5,276 nt of DNA from Microbacteriaceae bacterium (lineage in GTDB: Bacteria > Actinomycetota > Actinomycetes > Actinomycetales > Microbacteriaceae). How positions within the stretch are numbered: position 1 is the first letter of the stretch; every line of letters begins with the position of its first letter. Below the pieces are notes generated by a model. The model was not told the origin of the DNA. It worked only from the letters and a program-made list of their open reading frames with translations, and did no database searches. The stretch spans positions 1 through 5,276 of the forward strand of contig JAUZFY010000129.1 of NCBI GenBank assembly GCA_030840185.1. Reading direction: 5' to 3'. Below are positions 1 through 5,276 of the stretch, in pieces. Made by a program: the position numbers and the translations under genes.

Positions 1-1112
1 AAGCCGTTGTGGACGAGCCACGCCGCGATGTTGTGGAAGCTCTCCGTCGGGTTCTCAAGCCCGTCGACGTACTCCACTCGCTCGTGATGCGCTGCCGTCG
101 CGCCGGCCTTGCCGAGCAGGCTCGCGAATGTCGTGTGCAGCCCGACGTGATCGCCATAGAGAGTATCCGGTCCGAAGCCGACGTGGTCGATTCCCACGAG
201 TTCGAGGCAATACATGAAGTGATCCATGACAGAGAGGATGCTGTGCTTCGGATGCTGGTGGGAGATGGTCGTGTGCGGTGCAGCCGACATCCCGATCACT
301 CCGCCCGTCGCCGCGACCGCCTTGAGGGCATCGTCCGACTTCAGCCTGGGGATGTCCCAGATGGCGCGCGCGCCGGCATGCGTCATAAAGATCGGCTTGT
401 CCGAGGCATCTGCCGCCTCGATGCCAGTCCGGTCGGACGAGTGCGACACGTCGATGGCGAGTCCGAGCTGGTTCATCCGACGGATCGACGCGCGACCAAA
501 CTTCGTCAGCCCGAAGTCGTTGGGCTCGGTCAGGCCGGCACCAAGCCCGTTCGAGTCGGAGTATGCGATTCCGATCTGGCGGATGCCGAGTCCGTAGAGC
601 ACATCGAGCTTGTCGAGGTCGTTGCCGATCGGCGTCGCCGCCTCGAGCCCGAAGACGAGCCCCACCTTGCCTGAGGCATGGGCGGCGTGGATGTCGTCGA
701 CCGTGCGGATCACGACGACATCGCCCTGGTGCGCGATGTCGGCCTGGCGCATTCCGAGGTCGGTGACCACGTCGTCCCACTGCCATGGAGTGTTGCCGGT
801 CACCGTCGCCGTGCCATCCATCATGTTGTCGAACACAACGGTGAGACCGGATGCGGCGAGGCCTTCGAACGCCGTGTGTTGACGGCCCGTGCGGTTGTAC
901 GCGGGAGTGTTTGCCATGTCGTTCGGGAAGCGCACCGGATGGTCGTGAAGGCTGATCGTGACGTTATCCGCGAGCAGTTGCTCGGCCCTGTCCACCTCCT
1001 CCGGTGTGAAGCCACCCTGGTACGGCGCGACGCGGTCGAACTCCGGGGCAAGCGGGTCGATGGGCAGCCCAAGGTCGCCGCCGAGGTAGTTGTACGAACG
1101 GTATCCGCTCAT
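1..1112 (-). CDS. M19 (membrane dipeptidase family) metallohydrolase, 3'-partial
   Basis: The gene runs off the left edge after 370 codons, so the C-terminus is missing. Family recognition rests on several points: an H-x-H metal motif (H56, H58) after a roughly 55-residue leader; a bridging-type Glu in the GLEAA stretch (E157); the DVSH motif (H224); the MTHAGAR motif (H245); an Arg in IPRLKSDD (R256); the Asp of VGFGPD (D316); and a C-terminal ENPTESFHNIA block typical of M19. M19 enzymes are zinc hydrolases that cleave dipeptides and related amides. No signal peptide or lipobox is seen, so a cytoplasmic location is inferred. The start is the ATG at 1112-1110, which overlaps the stop of the M20 gene (ATGA) and has GGGAG 7 nt upstream. 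Oddities compared with renal dipeptidase: the usual second ligand Asp of HxD is His here, and the substrate-contacting His of the LTHN motif is Tyr (Y184). Family assignment is firm; activity as a true dipeptidase is not. Confidence 0.9.
   Translation of the reverse strand, partial: MSGYRSYNYLGGDLGLPIDPLAPEFDRVAPYQGGFTPEEVDRAEQLLADNVTISLHDHPVRFPNDMANTPAYNRTGRQHTAFEGLAASGLTVVFDNMMDGTATVTGNTPWQWDDVVTDLGMRQADIAHQGDVVVIRTVDDIHAAHASGKVGLVFGLEAATPIGNDLDKLDVLYGLGIRQIGIAYSDSNGLGAGLTEPNDFGLTKFGRASIRRMNQLGLAIDVSHSSDRTGIEAADASDKPIFMTHAGARAIWDIPRLKSDDALKAVAATGGVIGMSAAPHTTISHQHPKHSILSVMDHFMYCLELVGIDHVGFGPDTLYGDHVGLHTTFASLLGKAGATAAHHERVEYVDGLENPTESFHNIAAWLVHNG
1109..1112 (-). other. ATGA stop/start overlap, M20 to M19
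   Basis: The ATG of the M19 gene (1112-1110) overlaps the TGA of the M20 gene (1111-1109). With the GGGAG just upstream, it makes co-translation of the two metallopeptidase-like enzymes likely. Confidence 0.8.
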
Positions 1113-2497
1113 CGTGTCGCTCCCGTCATGACATGGTTTGGGACCAGGGCATGCGGTCCGGACGCGAGTAGGGTCCACAGCTGCTCCCATGCCCGCAGGC
1201 CCTCAGGGATGCGCTTCGTGCGCAGGAATTCGTTCGGCGCGTGCAGGTTCTCGTCCGCGGTTGAGAACGAGAAGAACAGTGTCTTCGCCCCCGTCACCTC
1301 TTCGAAGAGGGTGGTCGCGGGCAAGGTCCCGGCGATCACCGCCAACAGCACGTCCTCGCCCGGATACACGTGGTTCAAGGCTGCGGTCGCTGCCCGGATG
1401 GCGGGGTGGTCCGCATCGATTCGGTATGCGGGCACCCGGGCCTGGTCGACGTTGATCTCGACCTCGATTCCCGGAAGGACGAGCCCTTTCACATGACGTT
1501 CGATGGCGGAGACGACGCCCTCCGGGTCCTGCCGTCCGACCAGGCGCGCCGCGATGTGACCCGTCGCGACGTGCGGGATGACGGAATACTTGCCGCCTCC
1601 GGTCACGCCCGTGATCTCCAGGGTCGGCCGCTCCCAGAGGCGCTCGAGCGTGCTGAGACCCTTCTCGCCGAACAGCTCGGACACCCCGAGCGACGCCATG
1701 TATTCCGCATCATCGAACGGAACCGCCGCGATCTGTGCTCGCCGAACGTCGTCGATGTCGTCGACGCCGTCGTAGAAGCCGTCGACCGCGACGCCGCCGT
1801 TGTCATCGTGCAGGCTGGCAAGGATCGTGCTGAGCGCGTGCACGGGGTTGGCGACCGTTCCGCCGAAGCGGCCGGAGTGCAGGTCGCTGTTGGCCCCGTT
1901 GGCGACGATGTCGAGGGTCACGAGACCCTTGGATGCGGTCGAGAGGGACGGCTCGCTTGGCCTCCACTGCGCACCGTCCGCGGAGATGACCAGATCGGCG
2001 GCGAGTTCCTCGGCGTTGGCGCGAACGTAGCTGGGGAGGCTGGGACTCCCGATCTCCTCCTCGCCCTCGATCAGGAACTTGACGTTGAGCGGCAGTCCGC
2101 CACGCTGCGCGATGAACGCCTGCACAAGCTTGAGCACGATGAAGACCGGCCCCTTGTCATCCGTCACGCCTCGCCCGCGCACCACGTCGCCATCCACCGT
2201 CATCTCGAACGGGTCGGTGTCCCACTCGTCGCGGCTGCCGGTTGGCTGCACGTCGTAGTGCCCATAGACGAGGATGGTCGGGGCCCCGGGCGCGTTCAGC
2301 CAATCGGCCCGAACGAGCGGGAAGCCGTCGGTCTCGACGACCCTGCCGCCGGCAAATTCCAGCTGTCGTGCGACCCAGGCGGCCGCCTCGCGCATGGTCT
2401 CCGTGGTAGCGCTGCGGCTGACGCTCGGGATCGCGATGTATTCGGCGAGTTCGTCGAGCAGGACTTCGAGGGGCTCGTATGCCAGCTCGTCGCTCAC
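1109..2497 (-). CDS. M20-family metallopeptidase (dipeptidase/carnosinase-like), complete
   Basis: A 462-residue protein of the M20 family, the usual length for dinuclear zinc dipeptidases, Xaa-His dipeptidases and N-acyl-amino-acid hydrolases. Visible motifs in order: YGHYDVQP with metal ligand H80 and catalytic-support D82; GRGVTDDKG with the bridging Asp (D113); EGEEEIGS with general base E147 and ligand E148; ISADG with ligand D174; SDLHSG with H207, the dimerisation-domain His that reaches into the partner's active site in this family; and HAPNEF with the last ligand H419. All catalytic positions are present, so it should be active. No signal peptide is seen; it is probably cytoplasmic. 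The chosen start is the GTG at 2497-2495, which overlaps the upstream stop as GTGA. Reading further upstream in this frame gives about 78 non-homologous residues that are only the shadow of the creatininase-family gene. Only a weak G-rich stretch precedes the GTG, so translational coupling is likely. The exact substrate (dipeptide, N-acyl or N-carbamoyl amino acid) is not readable. Confidence 0.93.
   Translation of the reverse strand: MSDELAYEPLEVLLDELAEYIAIPSVSRSATTETMREAAAWVARQLEFAGGRVVETDGFPLVRADWLNAPGAPTILVYGHYDVQPTGSRDEWDTDPFEMTVDGDVVRGRGVTDDKGPVFIVLKLVQAFIAQRGGLPLNVKFLIEGEEEIGSPSLPSYVRANAEELAADLVISADGAQWRPSEPSLSTASKGLVTLDIVANGANSDLHSGRFGGTVANPVHALSTILASLHDDNGGVAVDGFYDGVDDIDDVRRAQIAAVPFDDAEYMASLGVSELFGEKGLSTLERLWERPTLEITGVTGGGKYSVIPHVATGHIAARLVGRQDPEGVVSAIERHVKGLVLPGIEVEINVDQARVPAYRIDADHPAIRAATAALNHVYPGEDVLLAVIAGTLPATTLFEEVTGAKTLFFSFSTADENLHAPNEFLRTKRIPEGLRAWEQLWTLLASGPHALVPNHVMTGATR
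1120..1124 (-). promoter_or_regulatory. Ribosome binding site of the M19 gene
   Basis: On the minus strand GGGAG lies 7 nt before the ATG at 1112-1110, inside the last codons of the M20 gene. It supports this ATG as the true start and allows independent initiation besides coupling through the ATGA overlap. Confidence 0.6.
2494..2497 (-). other. GTGA stop/start overlap, creatininase-family to M20
   Basis: The GTG start of the M20 gene (2497-2495) overlaps the TGA stop of the creatininase-family gene (2496-2494). This is the typical arrangement for translational coupling and the main reason for choosing GTG over upstream in-frame codons. Confidence 0.75.
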
Positions 2498-3207
2498 TTG
2501 CGGGCCCACCCGTTCTCGAGCAGGTCGCGAACCTCGAGCACGCCGGCATCCCAGACCTTCTGCATGTCGGCATCCGGCCGGCCATAGTCTCCGCCGTGGC
2601 TGCCGTCCGGCGCGAACTCGCGCATCTCGGTACGCGACAGAACCGCAGTGAGCCCACGCGGAAGCGGCGGGATCGAGCCATCCGGGACTTCTGCGCCCTC
2701 GACGCGGGTCCACGCGAAGTTCTCCACCCACGCGCCGTGCAGCTGAACATCGGAGAACTCGCTGGCGGCCTTAGCCGTCTGCGGCGCGTTGTACCAGCTG
2801 TGGAAGAGCACCTCGACGGGCTTCTCGCGCGGAACGCTCGCCCACTCACGGATCAAGCCGGTGACCGGGGCATTGCCGCCGTGGCCGTTGACCAGAGCGA
2901 TGCGCCGGAATCCCTGCCCGGCGATGACATCGAGGAGATCACGGATGACCTCGATGTACGTGCTCATGCGCAGGCTCATGCTGCCCGGGTATTCGGTGAA
3001 GTACGGGGCCATTCCGAACGGCAGGGCCGGTAGCACCGGGATGCCGAGCGGCTCGGCGGCCTCGACCGCTACCCTCTCGGCGAGGATCGCATCGGTGCCA
3101 AGAGAGAGGTAGCCGTGCTGCTCGGTAGATCCCACCGGAAGCACGATCCGGTCGTCGTGCTCGAGGTACTTCTCGATCTGCATCCAGTTGCGGTCGTGTA
3201 TCTTCAC
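2494..3207 (-). CDS. Creatininase-family amidohydrolase (MftE/ArfB-like fold), complete
   Basis: A 237-residue protein, close to the usual family length. Members are metal-dependent amidohydrolases acting on cyclic or linear amides (creatininase, formamide hydrolases of flavin/deazaflavin pathways, the mycofactocin peptidase MftE). Seen here: STEQHG with metal ligands E29 and H31; GTD with ligand D39; an EYPGSMSLR block corresponding to the family's FPGT region; VNGHGGN with ligand H109; and H157 with E162, matching the family's HAGxxETS block. Relative to Pseudomonas creatininase, the NGHYEN Glu is Gly here (G111), and the creatinine-contacting Trp and neighbouring Glu are D153 and L156, so creatinine is an unlikely substrate. 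The start is a GTG at 3207-3205, supported by AAGGA 5 nt upstream and by the alignment starting immediately. It follows the ammonia-lyase gene after 79 bp and overlaps the M20 gene by 4 bp. Family is secure; substrate is unknown. Confidence 0.9.
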   Translation of the reverse strand: MKIHDRNWMQIEKYLEHDDRIVLPVGSTEQHGYLSLGTDAILAERVAVEAAEPLGIPVLPALPFGMAPYFTEYPGSMSLRMSTYIEVIRDLLDVIAGQGFRRIALVNGHGGNAPVTGLIREWASVPREKPVEVLFHSWYNAPQTAKAASEFSDVQLHGAWVENFAWTRVEGAEVPDGSIPPLPRGLTAVLSRTEMREFAPDGSHGGDYGRPDADMQKVWDAGVLEVRDLLENGWARK

Positions 3208-3286
3208 GTGTTTCCTTACCTCTGTGCCGAGTTCTTCGGCCGTTGTTTCTTCTGCGATTGGTTTCGCGGGTGACAGGTGCTTTGGT
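3208..3286 (-). other. Only intergenic gap of the cluster (79 bp), with a short hairpin
   Basis: This is the only non-coding stretch between genes. On the minus strand it is richer in A than the flanking genes. It contains a perfect 5-bp stem, GCCGA/TCGGC, with a 5-nt loop AGAAC at 3240-3226, followed by the ribosome binding site. There is no U-run after the stem, so it is not a convincing intrinsic terminator. I see no clear -35/-10 pair. It may be a stability or processing element, or hold a weak internal promoter; nothing decides between these. Confidence 0.35.
3213..3217 (-). promoter_or_regulatory. Ribosome binding site of the creatininase-family gene
   Basis: On the minus strand AAGGA, within AGAGGTAAGGA, lies 5 nt before the GTG at 3207-3205. 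It is the strongest Shine-Dalgarno sequence in the window and decides the GTG start. This gene does not overlap its upstream neighbour and so needs its own initiation signal. Confidence 0.65.
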
Positions 3287-4582
3287 TCAGGCCGCGACGA
3301 TTGAGCGGCGGGAGCGTGTTGCCGCCAGGACCGCCGTCCGCGCCATCTCGTTTCCGACGATCATGAGTCCCTCGTCGACGCCCATCCCGGGTTTCGCCAA
3401 CACTTGGCTCGCCTCACACGCCATCGCGACGTGCGCGGAGACCTGGGCGGAGCGGTCGGTCTCGTTGCAGGTCCCACCGCAGTAGGCCTCGAGCCCAGCT
3501 TCCCTGGCCAACAGCAGCGCTTCGATTGTGTCGTTCACTCCCCCGAGATCCGGGGTCTTGACGTGGATGATGTCGGCAGCCCCGGCTTCGACGAAGAGCC
3601 GGATGTCCTCAATGGTGTTGCACCATTCGTCGACCGCAATGCGGACCGTGGAGTCACGCGCTCGCAGCTCACGCCGCAACTCCACGTAGCGGGTGATCTG
3701 GTCGTCCCGGTTGCCCGCGTCGATCGGGTGTTCGACCGCGAGGTCGTATGGCGCACAGATTTCCCCGAGACCGGCGAGATAGTCGGCGACCGCCGCGACG
3801 TCACCCCCGAAGGCCATGCCGATGGTCCCATACGTATCGATGTGAATCCGGGGCTGGTATTGGGGCGAGGGGCGAAGTTCCTCGATGCGATTGACCAGCC
3901 ACCGGAGGTACTCCTCGAGGACCTCGCCGTGGGAGCCGAGCTTCTCTGCCGTGTTGATCAGGGCATGCGGCAGCACGTCGACCGACTTGAGGATCATCTT
4001 GTCCGCATTGAGGTAGCGATCGTCACCCGTCTGCGCGTAGATCGGAACCGGTAACAGGGCAGCTCCCGTCGCGTATTCGTCTCTAATCACTTCCGCCATG
4101 CTCAGCTTGCGCGAGGCGGCCACCGCCGCAAGGATCGCCTGGCTGACTCCGTAACGGATGGCCGTGTGCAGTCCGCCCTCCGACGTACGGATCGCGTCGA
4201 CCTCGGCCGTCAGGTCACGAAATCCGCTGACCGGCCGTCCGAGCAACACCGGGGTGACGAACTCGGCGACATCCTGGGCCGCGCGTTCCGCCGAGAACAC
4301 GGGATCGCGACCTCCGGCGCCGCTGTACTGCACGGCCGCGCAATCACCGTAGACAACCGATCCGTCGTCGAGCAGCAGCATGACCGAAAGCGCCTCCCCC
4401 GGCTGCCGGATCGAGGCAAACCCCGGCGTGAGCGGCTCGCCAACGTAGCGGAATCCGTCGTGTGCTGCGCCCGCACGGATGGCTGCCTGGTCGTCGGCGT
4501 AGAATCCGGTGCGCACGGGAACGGTGAGGACGTCGATGATCCTCAGTTCGCCGGCGACCTGGCCCGCGTTTTGCCCGCTCAT
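3287..4582 (-). CDS. Methylaspartate ammonia-lyase (3-methylaspartase, EC 4.3.1.2 family), complete
   Basis: A 431-residue enolase-superfamily enzyme that would eliminate ammonia from 3-methylaspartate to give mesaconate, reversibly. Recalling the Clostridium tetanomorphum enzyme, its key residues map with a steady offset of 11-12: substrate-binding Q85 (Q73) and Q184 (Q172); catalytic H206 (H194) in DVLPHALIN; metal ligands D249 (D238), E284 (E273) and D318 (D307); catalytic Lys K342 (K331) in KTPDLGG; T371 and C372 (T360, C361) in CGGTCNETD; and L395 (L384) before AKPGMGVDEG. The N-terminus is about 12 residues longer than the clostridial protein. Differences in the pocket: F170 is Tyr (Y182), and the Gly after the metal-ligand Glu is His (H285). 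The start is the ATG at 4582-4580, overlapping the upstream stop (ATGA). No Shine-Dalgarno sequence is visible, so translation is probably coupled. The usual partner glutamate mutase (GlmE/GlmS) is not in the window. Identification is firm; the physiological substrate could be a 3-substituted aspartate other than the methyl one. Confidence 0.94.
   Translation of the reverse strand: MSGQNAGQVAGELRIIDVLTVPVRTGFYADDQAAIRAGAAHDGFRYVGEPLTPGFASIRQPGEALSVMLLLDDGSVVYGDCAAVQYSGAGGRDPVFSAERAAQDVAEFVTPVLLGRPVSGFRDLTAEVDAIRTSEGGLHTAIRYGVSQAILAAVAASRKLSMAEVIRDEYATGAALLPVPIYAQTGDDRYLNADKMILKSVDVLPHALINTAEKLGSHGEVLEEYLRWLVNRIEELRPSPQYQPRIHIDTYGTIGMAFGGDVAAVADYLAGLGEICAPYDLAVEHPIDAGNRDDQITRYVELRRELRARDSTVRIAVDEWCNTIEDIRLFVEAGAADIIHVKTPDLGGVNDTIEALLLAREAGLEAYCGGTCNETDRSAQVSAHVAMACEASQVLAKPGMGVDEGLMIVGNEMARTAVLAATRSRRSIVAA
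4579..4582 (-). other. ATGA stop/start overlap, reductase to ammonia-lyase
   Basis: The ATG of the ammonia-lyase (4582-4580) and the TGA of the reductase (4581-4579) share bases. The 25 or so nt before the ATG contain no GGAG-like sequence, so the lyase most likely depends on reinitiation by ribosomes finishing the reductase gene. This ties the amounts of the two enzymes together. Confidence 0.8.
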
Positions 4583-5276
4583 GCGACGCGCGTGGCGACG
4601 AAGGCCGCAAGCTCGTCGAGGTTCTTGACCTCGCAGGTGCGGCGACCTTGCTCGATGTCGTGAATCATTTCCACGACCCGGTCGAAGATGGGGCCCTGGA
4701 AGTCCTTGTGCACCTCGTCTACCTCCGTCTTGCGCTTTCGGATCATCAGGTCACGATAGATTCCGCTGTGGCTCTTCGCGCTCTTGCGGTTGAACTCGGC
4801 GAGTCGATCGAGCGAGTTGTATAGGTCATCCGGCACGAATCCGTCGAAGCTCTCTACCTTCACAGGCGCCTGCGCGAGAACCTCTTCTGCCAGCGCCACC
4901 ATCAGCGGCTTATAGGCGTCGCGGGCGAGCGTCTCGGCGATCGGGAGGTCGGAGACGGCTCCTGCCCACATCATCGCGCCGTATACCTCCTTGCCCCAGA
5001 GGTAGCCGAGCACGTTGTCCGTCGCCTCCGCGTATGGGAGAGCGTCGGCAAGGTCGCGAACCCGCTGGGTGACAACGCCGCCCCTGATCTCGCCGATCCG
5101 GAAGGTGCCGATGTTGCCCTGCATCACCCGCCCGGGCCCCATCACGTCAGCTCCGAAGTTCACGAAGCTGGAGATGACCCGATCGGCGCCGACGGCTTCG
5201 ATGAGCGCATCTGCCGTCAGGCCGTTCTGCACAGTGAGGACGTAGCCGTCCGGCGAGAGCCGATCACGGAGCAGCG
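4579..5276 (-). CDS. Ketopantoate-reductase-family (ApbA/PanE-like) dehydrogenase, 5'-partial
   Basis: The reading frame stays open through the right edge, so the start and the N-terminal Rossmann GxGxxG motif lie outside; about 231 residues are present. The first visible residues, RLSPDGYVLTVQNGLT, are the end of the nucleotide-binding domain with its conserved QNG. The GTG at 5232 is therefore internal (the Val of VQNG) and not a start. Counting from that Val, the catalytic Lys of the family's KxxxN motif is K81. The C-terminal helical domain keeps the S-x-x-x-D and T-E-V-D elements (E170 matching the catalytic-domain Glu of PanE). The two Asn residues that bind ketopantoate in PanE, at K+4 and K+8, are Gly and Trp here, and the GR before TEID is replaced by a basic RKRK stretch. 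It is therefore probably an NAD(P)H-dependent 2-oxoacid/2-hydroxyacid oxidoreductase of different specificity, not pantothenate synthesis. It overlaps the ammonia-lyase gene by 4 bp. Confidence 0.88.
   Translation of the reverse strand, partial: LLRDRLSPDGYVLTVQNGLTADALIEAVGADRVISSFVNFGADVMGPGRVMQGNIGTFRIGEIRGGVVTQRVRDLADALPYAEATDNVLGYLWGKEVYGAMMWAGAVSDLPIAETLARDAYKPLMVALAEEVLAQAPVKVESFDGFVPDDLYNSLDRLAEFNRKSAKSHSGIYRDLMIRKRKTEVDEVHKDFQGPIFDRVVEMIHDIEQGRRTCEVKNLDELAAFVATRVA

Noticed and set aside
9..674. A plus-strand frame of 221 codons and the 678-1496 frame
   Set aside because: Both lie antisense to the M19 gene (and the second also to the M20 gene). No family motifs are seen, and there is no convincing ribosome binding site.
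55..786. A minus-strand frame of 243 codons inside the M19 gene
   Set aside because: It is an Arg/Ala-rich out-of-frame shadow. The correct M19 frame across the same bases carries all the family motifs from 1112 to the edge.
1370..2587. A 405-codon plus-strand reading frame opposite the M20 gene
   Set aside because: It is antisense to a gene with a complete set of M20 motifs. Long open antisense frames are expected in GC-rich coding DNA, and the translation is a charged, low-information sequence with no recognisable motif.
2498..2731. N-terminal extension of the M20 protein to an upstream start
   Set aside because: The added 78 residues are out-of-frame reading of the creatininase-family gene. 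The GTG at 2497 overlapping the stop fits the M20 family start.
3226..3240. Hairpin as an intrinsic terminator after the ammonia-lyase gene
   Set aside because: The stem is only 5 bp, no T-run follows on the minus strand, and it sits just before the next gene's ribosome binding site.
5230..5232. GTG as the start of the reductase
   Set aside because: It encodes the Val in the conserved VQNG of the Rossmann domain, and the frame stays open with family-like sequence to the window edge. The gene is truncated, not short.
1..5276. CRISPR array, tRNA, insertion sequence, attachment site or long repeats
   Set aside because: Apart from the 79-bp gap the window is fully occupied by coding sequence. 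No repeated units, cloverleaf sequence, transposase motifs or terminal inverted repeats were seen by eye.

Overview
This is a GC-rich, densely coded window in which every supportable gene lies on the minus strand. GC-biased third positions, two GTG starts and three 4-bp stop/start overlaps fit a high-GC bacterium. I would guess an actinomycete, possibly Microbacteriaceae, but that is an impression from codon habit and not something the sequence proves.

Read in the direction of transcription, from position 5276 down to 1, there are five genes: (1) the C-terminal two thirds or more of a ketopantoate-reductase-family (ApbA/PanE-like) dehydrogenase, cut by the window edge; (2) a complete methylaspartate ammonia-lyase of the enolase superfamily; (3) after a 79-bp gap, a complete creatininase-family amidohydrolase; (4) a complete M20-family dinuclear metallopeptidase/dipeptidase; (5) the N-terminal part of an M19 (membrane-dipeptidase family) metallohydrolase, cut by the other edge. 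The junctions 1/2, 3/4 and 4/5 are ATGA or GTGA overlaps, so the set is very probably one operon, or two closely linked transcripts split at the gap. No promoter, terminator, RNA gene, mobile element, CRISPR array or large repeat is visible. The promoter and any transporter or regulator genes would lie outside the window.

The combination suggests a catabolic module. Three different amide/peptide-bond hydrolase families (creatininase-like, M20, M19) would release an amino acid or amide. The ammonia-lyase would remove ammonia from 3-methylaspartate or a close analogue to give mesaconate or an analogue. The NAD(P)H-dependent reductase family member would interconvert a 2-oxo and a 2-hydroxy acid. 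No glutamate mutase, the usual source of 3-methylaspartate in glutamate fermentation, is in view. Three of the hydrolase/dehydrogenase proteins carry substitutions at residues that define substrate in their best-known relatives, whereas the ammonia-lyase keeps nearly its whole active site. The pathway is therefore probably not one of the textbook ones, but its substrate cannot be named from sequence alone.
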